A stretch of DNA of 64,000 nucleotides from an uncultured Ardenticatenia bacterium (GCA_937127125.1 CAKZLO010000048.1:1-64000), one strand, 5' to 3'. Counted from the stretch's first letter, positions 15,869 to 25,983 are shown. Translations and numbers: made by a program. Notes: generated by a model not told the origin, from the letters alone.

Positions 15869-17110
15869 TTATGCTTCGTAGCGTTTGATGATCACTGTTG
15901 CATTGTGACCGCCAAATCCAAATGAGTTGGACATAGCGACACGCACATCCGCCCGGCGCGCGACATTGGGCACATAGTCCAGATCACACTCCGGATCAGG
16001 ATGTTCCAGATTGATTGTCGGCGCAATGATACCCTCTTCGATGGTTTTTACGCAAACGAGCGCCTCCAATGCACCAGCGCCCGCCAGCAAGTGACCCGTC
16101 ATAGACTTGGTAGAGCTAATGGGTACGCGATAAGCAGTCTCGCCAAAGACCAGCTTAATAGCATTTGTCTCAGCTACATCGTTGAGCTTAGTGCTAGTCC
16201 CATGGGCATTGATATAATCGATGTCGGAAGGCTGCATGTCAGCGCGTGCCAGGGCTGCACGGATGGCCACGGCAGCACCTTCGCCACTGGCCAACGGCGC
16301 GGCCATGTGATCCGCATCTACTGAAGTGCCATAGCCAGCAAATTCGGCATAGATGCGCGCACCACGCGCCAGGGCGTGCTCTAAACTCTCCAGAACCATC
16401 ACTGCAGCCCCCTCACTGACCACAAAACCATCCCGGTCTATGTCGAAGGGACGACAAGCTTTCTCCGGCGCGTCATTGCGCAATGACATAGCGCCCATTA
16501 CATCGAAACCGGCGATGACAATAGGCAGCAAAGCAGCTTCGGCCCCGCCTGCTACGATGGCATCCGCGGCACCACGCGCTACCATCTCAAATGCTTCGCC
16601 CACCGCATTGCTACCAGTAGCACAGGCAGTGACGATTGCCATATTGGGACCGCGAAAGCCATACCGGATGCCCAGCTGAGCAGAAGGCGTATCCACCAAC
16701 ATCATAGGAATGAACCAGGGGTTCAGTTTGTTCGGCCCCCGAGTGCGCAAGATCTCCTGATTTTCCAGCAGGGTTATAATGCCACCCACCGCACTGCTGA
16801 CCACAACACCGATACGGTCTCTATTGATGGGTGCTTCCAGCAAACCAGAGTCGTTCAGTGCCTCAGCAGCAGCCACCATAGCGAACTGGGTGACACGATC
16901 CATACGACGCGCCTCTCGCCGGTCGAAGTACTTCAGAGGGTCGAAATCAACCACTTCTCCAGCGAACTGGGTGGCTAACCCTGAAGGATCAAAACAGGTG
17001 ATGCGTCGAATGCCAGAACGGCCAGCTTTCAGCGCCTCCCAAGTAGTAGGAACATCATGACCTAACGGAGTGATGGCGCCCAAGCCAGTGATGACAACGC
17101 GTTTGAACAC
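15869..17110 (-). CDS. fabF: 3-oxoacyl-ACP synthase II (FabF)
   Basis: FabF elongates fatty acyl-ACP with malonyl-ACP. The 413-residue length is canonical. The nucleophile is C163 in VTACATGSN, with the two histidines in NAHGTSTKLND and SMTGHLLAGAGA, and the C-terminal NSFGFGGHNA. The start is GTG with GAGGAGG upstream. It forms a two-gene unit with fabH, but no acyl carrier protein or fabD/fabG gene is present nearby. Transcription probably starts at the extended -10 element at 17287-17295, giving a leader of about 170 bases. Confidence 0.96.
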   Translation of the reverse strand: MFKRVVITGLGAITPLGHDVPTTWEALKAGRSGIRRITCFDPSGLATQFAGEVVDFDPLKYFDRREARRMDRVTQFAMVAAAEALNDSGLLEAPINRDRIGVVVSSAVGGIITLLENQEILRTRGPNKLNPWFIPMMLVDTPSAQLGIRYGFRGPNMAIVTACATGSNAVGEAFEMVARGAADAIVAGGAEAALLPIVIAGFDVMGAMSLRNDAPEKACRPFDIDRDGFVVSEGAAVMVLESLEHALARGARIYAEFAGYGTSVDADHMAAPLASGEGAAVAIRAALARADMQPSDIDYINAHGTSTKLNDVAETNAIKLVFGETAYRVPISSTKSMTGHLLAGAGALEALVCVKTIEEGIIAPTINLEHPDPECDLDYVPNVARRADVRVAMSNSFGFGGHNATVIIKRYEA

Positions 17111-17286
17111 AGATGTCCCTCCTCAGGCATAGTTAAGAAGTTCAGGATGATGTGGTTGCGGAGGCACAGAGGCTCGCAGGAACAGGACAATAGCGCAGAT
17201 TACCGAAGCAGACTGGATGAACATTCCATGTCAATGCTCCGGCATAACCGCGTTGCCCGACTCCTTAACAACCTCCGACCACCTAA

Positions 17287-17295
17287 ATTATAACA
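17287..17295 (-). promoter_or_regulatory. extended -10 promoter element for fabF-fabH
   Basis: On the minus strand the sequence reads TGTTATAAT, a perfect -10 hexamer with the TG extension. No good -35 hexamer lies at the right distance, as is usual for extended -10 promoters. The predicted start is near 17280, about 170 bases before the fabF start codon, with no credible gene in the leader. Confidence 0.45.
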
Positions 17296-17337
17296 CCATC
17301 GCTACACTGTGATGCGCGGACAGGTGCGTTCCACCCC

Positions 17338-18888
17338 TCACTCAGCAGGCGATTCACCACCCAGTTTGTCGCTCATCATCTTTCTTGGGTTTCTTGGGAA
17401 AATCGGCTGATATTGAGTTGTGTTTAATCCCAGAATTTTTCTGGTCTTGTCCAATGTCTCGGCCCCAGCAGCAATCAACACCTGATCACCCGCTTCCAAT
17501 GCGACACTGCCGCGTGGGATGATGAACTCACCATGGCGCTTAATGAGCACCACCAGCGTCTCCGGCGGAAGGTCAAGATCAACAATGCGGCGACCAACCG
17601 CTGGCGATTCCTCGTGCAGTGTGATCTCAACCAGCTCACCACCACAGCGATCCACAAATTCCTCGTGGATGGGTGCTGCAGATCTCGCTAACTGTGGCTC
17701 GTGCACACCCAGCCAGCGCGCCACGCGTGGAATGCTGGTGCCTTGGATCAGCACAGAAGTTAACACAACAAAGAACACTACATCAAAAAGGACATTGGCT
17801 TGCGGTACGTCAGCCAGCAAAGGGAAGGTGGCTAGTACAATGGGCACGGCACCGCGCAACCCCACCCATGAGAGTATCGCCTTCTCGGCCAACGGTATGC
17901 GAAAGGGCACCAGCGTGAGCATCACGCTGAGCGGGCGTGCCACGAGCATCAAGAAGACAGCGACTACCAACCCTATACCAGCAATTGTCACAAGTCGCGA
18001 CGGGAAGACCAGCAGCCCAAGCATCAGGAACATGACAATCTGCATCAACCAGGCTAACCCATCGTGAAAACGTGCCAAGCTGCGTCGATGAAGAAAGCTG
18101 TGGTTGCCCATCGTGATGCCAGCGAGGTAGACAGCCAGAAAACCATTACCTTGCAGGGCACTGCTGACACCAAAGACAAACAACACTAGCGCGAAGGTCA
18201 ATACTGGGTAGAGGCCCTCGGCATGCAGTCGCAGGTTGTTGATCAGCCAAACAACCAGCTTGCCGAAAATGAATCCCAATACCCCGCCTACGCCAAATTG
18301 AATCAAGAACTGGGGGAGCAAATCCACTAATGAGACTTCTGGATCGCTCAGCATGCGAGTGAGCCCGACGGTCAGAAACACAGCCATAGGATCATTGCTA
18401 CCAGACTCGAGCTCAAGCAAAGGCTCCAAGTGGCCACGCAGGCGTACGTCATGAGAGCGCAGGATCGAGAAGACTGCCGCGGCATCGGTTGAGGAGACAA
18501 TAGCGCCCAATAGCAGGCTGACGGTTAGATCAATCTTCAACACCAGATGAGCAAAAGCACCCAGCAGGACAGCAGTCAGCACCACACCAAGGGTAGAGAG
18601 CATTGCACTTGGCAGCAAGACCGGTCGTACCACGATCCAGCTAGTGTTTAAGCCGCCGGCGAACAGGATGTAAGCCAGTGCCACTGAACCCAGAAACTGT
18701 GCCAGCCAGTGATCATCGAAATAGACACCACCGGGCCCATCCGAGCCAGCCAGCATACCAAGTGCGAGGAACATCAGCAAGGCAGGGATACCCAAACGAT
18801 GCGATGCCTTGCTTGCCAGCACCCCAAGCAACAATAACACGGCCCCAACGAGTATGATGAACTCGGGCGGCAGCGCGCGTAACGTCAT
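17338..18888 (-). CDS. CPA1-type K+(Na+)/H+ antiporter with TrkA-C domain (NhaP2-like)
   Basis: This 516-residue membrane protein has about 12 hydrophobic segments in residues 1-390 and the ion-binding signatures SSTDAAAVFSIL and ELESGSNDPMAVFL. Residues from about 410 to 490 form a soluble TrkA-C (RCK_C) domain (VEITLHEESPAVGRRIVDLDL, LEAGDQVLIAAG), which gates transport in response to a cytoplasmic ligand. That architecture matches the NhaP2/CvrA family of potassium/proton antiporters. The start codon overlaps the stop of the upstream membrane-protein gene by four bases, so the two are likely co-translated. Confidence 0.9.
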   Translation of the reverse strand: MTLRALPPEFIILVGAVLLLLGVLASKASHRLGIPALLMFLALGMLAGSDGPGGVYFDDHWLAQFLGSVALAYILFAGGLNTSWIVVRPVLLPSAMLSTLGVVLTAVLLGAFAHLVLKIDLTVSLLLGAIVSSTDAAAVFSILRSHDVRLRGHLEPLLELESGSNDPMAVFLTVGLTRMLSDPEVSLVDLLPQFLIQFGVGGVLGFIFGKLVVWLINNLRLHAEGLYPVLTFALVLFVFGVSSALQGNGFLAVYLAGITMGNHSFLHRRSLARFHDGLAWLMQIVMFLMLGLLVFPSRLVTIAGIGLVVAVFLMLVARPLSVMLTLVPFRIPLAEKAILSWVGLRGAVPIVLATFPLLADVPQANVLFDVVFFVVLTSVLIQGTSIPRVARWLGVHEPQLARSAAPIHEEFVDRCGGELVEITLHEESPAVGRRIVDLDLPPETLVVLIKRHGEFIIPRGSVALEAGDQVLIAAGAETLDKTRKILGLNTTQYQPIFPRNPRKMMSDKLGGESPAE

Positions 18889-21788
18889 CGTCCGTCCGGC
18901 ACACTCAAAGTCATTAACAGGATAGCATTGTCCGGGAGAAGACTGCCTGTGGCGTCACGCACTGGCAGCCGCTCCAACGTGTCGCGCCAGTACATGCCTA
19001 CCAGCACAGTATAGTCGCCCACAGGTAGCTTCATCAGGTCAAGCGGGCGCGGATCGGTTACCAGCTCATCAACCTGCCATGCTTGTACCGGATACAATCC
19101 GCCCAGCGGTGGTGAGTCGGCACCCCACACCAGCTCACCACGCTCGTTCAACAAATGTACAAAAACGACTACCTCCCCTTGTGGCACTCGTTCCGCCTGC
19201 CAGTAGAGCGTCAGCGTGTGCCCGGACGCATCCCAGGCATAGCCACGCAGGCGCAGCACATCACCCAAAAGGTAGTCGCTACGGTTGGGCAGATCCTCCG
19301 GACGCAAGCCATTGCCACGCACGATGCGCAGTGGTTGTAAAGTGATAGTATCGCCACCGTCGCGCAACGGAACACGGATCCCAGTAGACGGATCATATAA
19401 GCCGGCACGCAGACTAAAGGTGACCGGAGGCACGTTTCGCGGGACAAGCAGATGATGCTCATCGCGCACATAATGTTGTGTATCCCACGTGCTGGTGGGC
19501 AACTCGATTTGAGCGGTCACATCGCCCGGGTGGAAGTTGTCACTGATTGCCCATGTGCGTTGATCGTGGGGTGCATCCAAGTGTACAAAGGAACGATAGT
19601 TCACCGAGATGGCCTTCTGGGCTTGCCAGTAAAGCACCACGCGCACCGCACTTCCCTGTGCTACCTGCTCGCGTTCCAGATCATATCCCAGCAGCCAGAA
19701 GTGACCGTTTAAGTCCACTCGCATAGGGTGTTGCACGCCCAGCACCTGACCGGGTGGCGAGTGACGGCGGAACCAGGTGGTCTGCGGGTCAATCACCACC
19801 ACTTTCAGCAGGAACGTGGCCAGCAGTATAATGGATAGACCCCATGCTGCGATGGGACTCGACCTCCCACTAAGGGGAGGATGATCTGCTTCCAGGGTAC
19901 CAGAGCACGTCCAAGCAACTCGGATACGCCAGATGCTCACCAGCAGTAGCGCCACCGCTGTCACAATAGATGTGAGATTGGCACCAGTGCGCAACGGGGT
20001 ATCACCGAACGTAAGGTGGAGTGTGTGCTTGCCGGCCGGTATCTCTATAGTGATCAGACCACTACCCGGTTCAATGGAAAGCGGTATCGGTTGTCCATCC
20101 AAATATGCTTCCCATCCGGGGAAGTAGAAGGTAAGAAAGCGCGCCCGGAAGGGGTGTGGACTCTCTGTCTGATAAGTCTCACTGACTGCCGAATGTGCGA
20201 GGCGTATCACAGCCGCGCCCTCCGGTAGCTGGGTGCGATCCAGCTTCTCCAGAGATTCCGGCGGCACGCCGCGTACCAAAGCTTCAGCCAGCGATGAAGA
20301 CGTAGGCATATGCTCCACCCAACGTGGCACATACTCACCCAGCGTGGTCAGTCCGATGGTGCGCATTTGCAACTCGAAAGCAGCTAGGTCAGCCAAACGC
20401 TCGCCGTAATGTGCAAACGGGCGCAAGGGGTACAGGTAGACCGTCGAACCTAGCAACACTGCCAGCACAGCTGGAATGGCAAGCAGGTCGAGTGTCTTGT
20501 GCATAGTATGCCGCCGAACCGAGCCATGAGCTGTCATAGGGGGTGCTAATGCCATCGCAGCCAGAAAGGCCAAGCACAGGTTGACTAGGCCAAGCATACG
20601 CCAGGGGAACTCTGCCACCGCCAGGAAAGGGAGGTTTAACCACAGCCACAATGACTGTGGCAACGTCATAAAGATACCCAAAGATACCAATACTAAGAAG
20701 AACAACCCCAATATGCTTTCAGGGCCACGTAGTCGGCGACGCAACAACCTGCCCACACCAGCCGCTGCGAGCAACAGGACAACGGGCCCGAGTGCGAATG
20801 GCACCCAAGGGTTAGCGCATGCTCTGTCCAGCGCTTGCGGCAATGCTAACAGCTCATTAACGTCCAAAAAACGCAACGAAATGGGGCTGACATCCAGATA
20901 ACGCTCTTCCACCGCGTGCGTCCACTCGCGTTCGATGAGCGCAGGTACCCAGAAGAAGGCGCTCCACGACAATCCAGCACCAAACGCAAGGAGGATGGCG
21001 GCAAGCTGGCGCCATGCTCGGGTACGTCGAAAAGACGAGAACACGTGAAGCGGGGATAGGTTACTAAACTCATGAGTACGCGCTCGCGCCGTTTCGCCCA
21101 GGAACCAGCTCAGCAAGGCATAGAGGCCTGCTATTGGGATCATAATCAAGGCATGGAAAAGGTGGCTCAAGATCAACGCACCCAATAGAGCGGCAGTAAG
21201 CACGACATAAAGCCACCCACCGCGCCTGGCTAGACGTCCTGTCGCCCAGAGCACCCAAGGGAAAAGACCGATGGCCAAATATTGTGGATAGTTGCCCCCA
21301 TACAAGAGCAGCTCCCGCAAAGCAAAGGGCGCAAAAAGATAGACCGCTGCCGCCACTATACCCGCCGAGGTACCTAACCAATCACGTACAAACAAATAGG
21401 CACCTAACGCGTAAGCCAGCGCGATCAGCGCTATGACAACCTTCCAACTGACCTCGAGCGATAAACCCATTGCCCAAAATGGCAGCGGCAGAATGTAAGG
21501 TAACGGGGGGACAAAGCTCCAAAACGGCACACCATAACCATACGCCAGATGAGGCGCCCAACGAGGATAAACAATGCCAGGGACATAAGAGGCCACAAAT
21601 TCCACCGTACGATAGTAGTGGATGGGTGCGTCTGCGGTGCCCGGCAGACCTGGTTGCCATAGAGGCTCGATTACGAACAAGGTCATCAACACCACAGGCA
21701 ACCAGCGGAATCCGGTTCGCCGCCAGAAGCTGGCCTTCAGTGCGGCAGCAGTATCAGGAGGTGCACAGTTCTCCAGTGATAGGGTCAA
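18885..21788 (-). CDS. large membrane protein, 6-pyruvoyl-tetrahydropterin-synthase-related type
   Basis: The 967-residue protein resembles the PTPS-related membrane proteins common in Chloroflexota, which look like GT-C-type glycosyltransferases with many membrane spans. The first 450 residues hold about ten hydrophobic helices, and the first loop has acidic and aromatic residues (GLPGTADAPIHYYRT) as in GT-C catalytic loops. An extracellular beta-rich region follows (residues about 480-610), then one more membrane helix near 610-660, then two repeated beta-domain units with YWQAQ motifs (near residues 725 and 870). The function is not established; transfer of sugars to lipid or protein at the cell surface is a guess. 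A GT2 enzyme that makes polyprenol-phosphate sugars is encoded divergently next to it, which fits. Confidence 0.75.
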   Translation of the reverse strand: MTLSLENCAPPDTAAALKASFWRRTGFRWLPVVLMTLFVIEPLWQPGLPGTADAPIHYYRTVEFVASYVPGIVYPRWAPHLAYGYGVPFWSFVPPLPYILPLPFWAMGLSLEVSWKVVIALIALAYALGAYLFVRDWLGTSAGIVAAAVYLFAPFALRELLLYGGNYPQYLAIGLFPWVLWATGRLARRGGWLYVVLTAALLGALILSHLFHALIMIPIAGLYALLSWFLGETARARTHEFSNLSPLHVFSSFRRTRAWRQLAAILLAFGAGLSWSAFFWVPALIEREWTHAVEERYLDVSPISLRFLDVNELLALPQALDRACANPWVPFALGPVVLLLAAAGVGRLLRRRLRGPESILGLFFLVLVSLGIFMTLPQSLWLWLNLPFLAVAEFPWRMLGLVNLCLAFLAAMALAPPMTAHGSVRRHTMHKTLDLLAIPAVLAVLLGSTVYLYPLRPFAHYGERLADLAAFELQMRTIGLTTLGEYVPRWVEHMPTSSSLAEALVRGVPPESLEKLDRTQLPEGAAVIRLAHSAVSETYQTESPHPFRARFLTFYFPGWEAYLDGQPIPLSIEPGSGLITIEIPAGKHTLHLTFGDTPLRTGANLTSIVTAVALLLVSIWRIRVAWTCSGTLEADHPPLSGRSSPIAAWGLSIILLATFLLKVVVIDPQTTWFRRHSPPGQVLGVQHPMRVDLNGHFWLLGYDLEREQVAQGSAVRVVLYWQAQKAISVNYRSFVHLDAPHDQRTWAISDNFHPGDVTAQIELPTSTWDTQHYVRDEHHLLVPRNVPPVTFSLRAGLYDPSTGIRVPLRDGGDTITLQPLRIVRGNGLRPEDLPNRSDYLLGDVLRLRGYAWDASGHTLTLYWQAERVPQGEVVVFVHLLNERGELVWGADSPPLGGLYPVQAWQVDELVTDPRPLDLMKLPVGDYTVLVGMYWRDTLERLPVRDATGSLLPDNAILLMTLSVPDGR

Positions 21789-21918
21789 TTGAGCATCTTA
21801 CTCGCAAGATGTGAGCATGTTTCATTATAATAAGATAATAAGCAGTGAGCCAGTCAGCAACAGCCACTGTGCATGCGTGAGAGATCAAGAGAAAAGCACA
21901 CAAGAGGGTGACATTTCT

Positions 21919-22629
21919 ATGGTGGACATCAGCGTGATCCTGCCTACTTACAACGAACGCGAGAATATTGTGCCGCTCATTCAGAGAGTGTTAGAAGCAC
22001 TCTCCCCCTATCAGGTGGAGGTGATCGTAGTGGACGATGACTCACCTGATGGCACGTGGCACGAAGTGATCAAACTGGCGGAGGCTGATGCACGGGTACA
22101 CCTCATCCGTCGCATACAGGAGCGAGGGCTGACCACAGCAATCGCCACTGGCATTGCTCACGCGCGCGGTGACTGGGTGGCATGGATGGATTGTGACCTT
22201 TCGATGCCACCGGAGGATTTGCCACGCCTGGCGCAAGCGCTTCAGGCAGGGGCGGACATGGCGGTCGGCTCGCGTTATCTGCCGGGCGGAGGGGACGTTG
22301 GTCATTCGCAGATGGCGCTGGCCTTTAGCCGCCTTATCAACTGGGGTGCATCAGTGTTGCTCGACCGTCGCCTGACCGATTACACCAGTGGTTTCATTAT
22401 GGCGCGACGTCAAGTGTTCGAACGCATCCCGCTGCGTGGAGATTATGGGGAGTATTGCATTGATTTGCTCTACCGCGCTATACGCATGGGATTCCGTGTG
22501 GTAGAGGTGCCCTATGTATGCGTGCCCCGTCAGGCGGGTGAGTCCAAGACTGCAACACACCTCTTAGGCTTTCTCAAGCGCGGCTGGAAGTATGTTGTCA
22601 CCGTGCTGCGACTGAGATTGGGATTATAG
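21919..22629 (+). CDS. family 2 glycosyltransferase, polyprenol-phosphate mannose synthase-like
   Basis: The 236-residue protein resembles dolichol/polyprenol-phosphate mannose synthase, which loads a sugar from its nucleotide form onto a lipid phosphate. It opens ISVILPTYNERENI, has VDDDSPDGTW at 38-47 and the metal-binding DCD at 91-93, then GSRYLPGGG and LTDYTSGFIMARR. It lacks the C-terminal membrane helices seen in some relatives. The start at 21919 is chosen because AGAGGGTG precedes it and similarity begins at that methionine; 36 upstream codons look non-coding. A perfect TATAAT lies at 21826-21831 but without a clear -35. Confidence 0.92.
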   Translation: MVDISVILPTYNERENIVPLIQRVLEALSPYQVEVIVVDDDSPDGTWHEVIKLAEADARVHLIRRIQERGLTTAIATGIAHARGDWVAWMDCDLSMPPEDLPRLAQALQAGADMAVGSRYLPGGGDVGHSQMALAFSRLINWGASVLLDRRLTDYTSGFIMARRQVFERIPLRGDYGEYCIDLLYRAIRMGFRVVEVPYVCVPRQAGESKTATHLLGFLKRGWKYVVTVLRLRLGL

Positions 22630-22713
22630 GAGCTGCGTTACACGCATGCACAGAGAGATACCTGGAGAGATTTTTTCCATAGCGCAGCACACAAACTTTG
22701 CTTGGGTAAGCAT

Positions 22714-22748
22714 CCCCAGAAACCCCACATCTTGTTTCACTGCTGGGG
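22714..22748. terminator. hairpin between convergent genes, possible terminator
   Basis: CCCCAG (22714-22719) pairs with CTGGGG (22743-22748), and GAAAC (22719-22723) with GTTTC (22734-22738), making a two-part stem in the 178-base gap between the ends of the convergent GT2 and M20 peptidase genes. No T run follows on either strand, so rho-independent action is uncertain. Confidence 0.35.
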
Positions 22749-22807
22749 CTTGAGGCCGTGTCAACCCACTCTCACAACATAGCCATATATGCCTTAGCCC
22801 ATACAGG

Positions 22808-24097
22808 CTATGCCACACCACACCAGTCCAATGCTAATAGTGCTAACGCTTGGGTGGCAGTCACCAGATCGTCGACAATGATGTATTCATCAGCGGCATG
22901 GGCTCCTCCGCCCCGCACACCATAGTGTACAGTCGGTATACCAAAATCGCGCTGGACTACATAGAGGTCAGACGGACCACCAATAGGCTGTATTATGGGT
23001 GGTTCGCCCACGACCTCCGCCACACAGCGACTCAGCATCCGTACAATGGGAGCATCAGCCGATATCTCGGACGCCGGCATAAAGCGGATTGGAAATTCGA
23101 TCTGTGGTCGCCCTGTAAAATCGTCAGGGTTCTCAGCGACCATCTCATCTAGAAGGGCCAGAAGCTCACCCTCTACCTGAGACTGCTCCTCACCGGGCAC
23201 TAGCTGCCAGTAGAGCTCGACTTTGACTTCCGATGGCACTGTGATAGGTACATTGGTGCCCCATCCGCCGGCTGAAACCTTGGTAATCCACACCGGTACT
23301 GGATCAAGTGGGCCTGGCTGCCAGCCAACTACTTTGGCACGCCGTCGCTGGCGAAAGATGTCCACCCATCGTAGCAAATGTCCGAGCTGGCGGATCGCCA
23401 CTCCTGACTCTTTATCCTCATCGAACATAATACCTTCTGAGCCGATAAGTGTAATATGAGCTACCCGACCACCACGGTTGCCATTGTTGACCACTTTGAG
23501 GCCGGAAGGCTCAGTGATGATCATCGCATCACCATTATCACCACGTACTCGGCCCGCCAGCGTACCGTTTACACCGCCAAACTCTTCATCCACCACAGTC
23601 TCAGCGATCAAAGTATCCCTCAAAGTAATGTTCAGCTCCTGCAATGTGCGCATCACGCCCAAGATTAGCGCGCAGCCGCTCTTCATGTCATAGGCACCAA
23701 GCCCGTACAGTCGGCCGTCTTCGATCTCTCCGCCAAATGGGTTATGACGCCAGGGCTGCACACCTAGTGGCACGGTGTCGATATGACCACTGAGCACCAG
23801 AGATCGGCCACCGCCTACACCAACACGCCGGGCCACAACATTTGGCCTGTCGTTGTAGAAACGTCCCGGCCAGTAGGAAGGATGATCCTTCAGACCAGGC
23901 ACCTGATCCAGATAATACACATCAGGCGTGAGCCCTATTTCATATAAGTGCCGCGCCACAACCATTTGGCAGCTGAATTCCTCACCTGTTGGCGGATGGT
24001 TGATGGAAGGAATGCGTACCAACTCCTGAGTTGTCTCGATCAGATATTCACGCAGTGACTCGACCTTAGCCATCACAGCGTGCCGCAGATCTAGCAT
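22808..24097 (-). CDS. M20 family metallopeptidase/deacylase (ArgE/DapE-like)
   Basis: M20 enzymes are zinc-dependent amidohydrolases that cut N-acyl amino acids or small peptides. Zinc-site motifs are visible: SGHIDTVPLG (His, Asp), YGLGAYDMKSG (second Asp), then VVDEEFGG (catalytic Glu and zinc Glu), and a C-terminal histidine segment HYGVRGGGAHAADEY. The ATG at 24097 is used because GGGAGG precedes it; an upstream TTG at 24121 includes that site. The gene follows the sugar-type ABC permease by 76 bases on the same strand and may belong to its operon. The natural substrate cannot be told. Confidence 0.88.
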   Translation of the reverse strand: MLDLRHAVMAKVESLREYLIETTQELVRIPSINHPPTGEEFSCQMVVARHLYEIGLTPDVYYLDQVPGLKDHPSYWPGRFYNDRPNVVARRVGVGGGRSLVLSGHIDTVPLGVQPWRHNPFGGEIEDGRLYGLGAYDMKSGCALILGVMRTLQELNITLRDTLIAETVVDEEFGGVNGTLAGRVRGDNGDAMIITEPSGLKVVNNGNRGGRVAHITLIGSEGIMFDEDKESGVAIRQLGHLLRWVDIFRQRRRAKVVGWQPGPLDPVPVWITKVSAGGWGTNVPITVPSEVKVELYWQLVPGEEQSQVEGELLALLDEMVAENPDDFTGRPQIEFPIRFMPASEISADAPIVRMLSRCVAEVVGEPPIIQPIGGPSDLYVVQRDFGIPTVHYGVRGGGAHAADEYIIVDDLVTATQALALLALDWCGVA

Positions 24098-24173
24098 AAG
24101 GACCAACCTCCCATCGTACAATCAATAATACTATTTCTCCTAAGAGCATAGGCCACAGGCAACAGGGATGTCT

Positions 24174-25070
24174 CTAACCCTTTGTAGCTCCCAAGGTGAT
24201 ACCTGCTATCACGCGTTCGGACATAACGATGAATAAGATGAAAGTCGGCACCATTACAATTACTACACCGGCAAACAACCCGACCCAATCCGAGGTGTAC
24301 TGCATCGAGCCCTGTAGACCATACAATGCCAACGACAGAGTACGCTTGTTCTGGTCATTAATCATCACCAGCGCAAGCATATACTCGTTCCACAACCCGA
24401 TGAAGTTGAAGATAGCCGCCGTGATGATGCCAGGTGACGCCAGCGGCAGCATCACCCGGTAGAACACCTGATACTCATTGGCACCGTCAATAGCTGCTGC
24501 GTCCTCCAACTCAGAGGGCAACGAGCGGAAGAATCCTGTCAACAGGAATATCGTGAAAGGCAACGACAACGCAATGTACACCACCATCAAGCCTGGTAAT
24601 GTATCCACCAAATAGAGGTTAGTCAGCAGGACAAATAGGGGCACTAATAGCACCTGGTATGGAACGCCCATGCCAGCGATAATACCGTTAGTGATTAACT
24701 CACGCCCCCGGAATGGAATACGGCTTAGCACGTAGGCCGCTGGTGCAGAGACGCCCACGATCACAGCAGTGGAGATACTAACCACGACGACACTGTTCAG
24801 GAAATAGTTACCCATCCGCGCGAGGCGCCATGCTTTCTCATAATTCTCGAAATGCAAGGCAGATGGAAGAGCCCATGCGCTGGCGAACAACTCGCGGTTA
24901 TCTTTGAAGGACGATACTACGATCCAGACAAAAGCAAAAATCGTGAACCCGGTCCAGAAAAGAAGGAACGAAGTCGCCGGCACACGCGGAAGGACACGGC
25001 GCAGTCGGTCCCAAGTGGTCTGGCCGGAGACTGCACGACGCGTGGGCAACATCACCTGTATCTGGCCCAT
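24174..25070 (-). CDS. carbohydrate-type ABC transporter permease (MalG family)
   Basis: An inner-membrane subunit of a binding-protein-dependent importer. Six hydrophobic segments and the EAA loop that contacts the ATPase are present (EDAAAIDGANEYQVFYRVMLPLASPG), and the C-terminus RVIAGITLGATKG is typical of MalG-like permeases. The start at 25070 has GAGGAGGG upstream and avoids overlap with the preceding permease; the upstream in-frame start at 25112 does not. It is the third gene of the importer operon. Confidence 0.93.
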   Translation of the reverse strand: MGQIQVMLPTRRAVSGQTTWDRLRRVLPRVPATSFLLFWTGFTIFAFVWIVVSSFKDNRELFASAWALPSALHFENYEKAWRLARMGNYFLNSVVVVSISTAVIVGVSAPAAYVLSRIPFRGRELITNGIIAGMGVPYQVLLVPLFVLLTNLYLVDTLPGLMVVYIALSLPFTIFLLTGFFRSLPSELEDAAAIDGANEYQVFYRVMLPLASPGIITAAIFNFIGLWNEYMLALVMINDQNKRTLSLALYGLQGSMQYTSDWVGLFAGVVIVMVPTFILFIVMSERVIAGITLGATKG

Positions 25071-25092
25071 TTTAGAGACCCTCCTCACAAGC

Positions 25093-25983
25093 CTAATACT
25101 CAATTGCCTCACGACGCATCAGGCGCCGCGCAATCAACACAAAAATAATAACCAGAATAAGCAGGGTAACCGCAACAGCAGTGCCATAACCCATTCGGAA
25201 GACGGCGTCGCGCTTGCCGAAAGCAAGAACGTACATGTAAACGGCTGTAGTCCATATGTCGCGCGGGGGCCTGATACCCGCAAAAGCGTACATAAACTCA
25301 AACTGCTTGATGGCACCAATGCCCCACAGGACTACGGCTACTGTAAGGACATCCCACAACAGAGGTATAGTGATTCGTACAAAAATCTGGAGCTGATTCG
25401 CCCCTTCCACCTTGGCAGCGTCAAATAACTCTGGCGAGATCTTATCCACTCCAGCCAGTAGCAGCACGACATAGAAACCCACATAGATCCAGACCATCGC
25501 CACCAAAACAGCCCAGGTGATCAGGCCCGGTCCGGTCCACGTTATGCTGCCCAATTGCTTCAGGCCGATCATCTTGAAAAAGCCATTCAGCAGCCCAAAG
25601 TTATAATTGTAGATAAACGCCCAAAGCGTCGCGAGTGCCACCGTAGCGACCACATTGGGAAAGAATAGCACAGCACGGAAGAACTTTTTGCCCCGTATCC
25701 CAGAACTAAGAATAGCGGTGAACACGAAAGCAATGCCAAACACCAGCATGCCACCCACTACAAGGATCATCATAGTGAAGCCTAGCGTGCCCCAGTACAC
25801 CCGATCGCGCAATAATTCTCGGAAATTGTCCAGTCCGATGAAGGTCCATGTAGGGGTGAACCCTGACCAGTCGTAGAGGCTAACGACCAACGCCTGCAGA
25901 GCCGGGTAAACAAAGAAGATCAAATACAACAATCCGGCAGGCAGCAAGAAAGGAATAATGATGTGCTTTCTCTCCTTGCGCAT
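25093..25983 (-). CDS. carbohydrate-type ABC transporter permease (MalF/UgpA family)
   Basis: This 296-residue permease has about six membrane helices (first at 10-30) and the EAA loop PELFDAAKVEGANQLQIFVRITIP. It pairs with the MalG-like subunit encoded 22 bases downstream and follows the binding-protein gene by 87 bases. The start has GGGAGAGG upstream. No ATPase subunit gene lies in the operon, so a shared multi-client ATPase encoded elsewhere is likely, as with MsmX-type systems. Confidence 0.93.
   Translation of the reverse strand: MRKERKHIIIPFLLPAGLLYLIFFVYPALQALVVSLYDWSGFTPTWTFIGLDNFRELLRDRVYWGTLGFTMMILVVGGMLVFGIAFVFTAILSSGIRGKKFFRAVLFFPNVVATVALATLWAFIYNYNFGLLNGFFKMIGLKQLGSITWTGPGLITWAVLVAMVWIYVGFYVVLLLAGVDKISPELFDAAKVEGANQLQIFVRITIPLLWDVLTVAVVLWGIGAIKQFEFMYAFAGIRPPRDIWTTAVYMYVLAFGKRDAVFRMGYGTAVAVTLLILVIIFVLIARRLMRREAIEY

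Noticed and set aside
22630-22807. possible tRNA or small RNA in the gap with paired stems
   Set aside because: The stems do not make a cloverleaf and there is no T-loop or acceptor pattern; more like an end-of-transcript hairpin.
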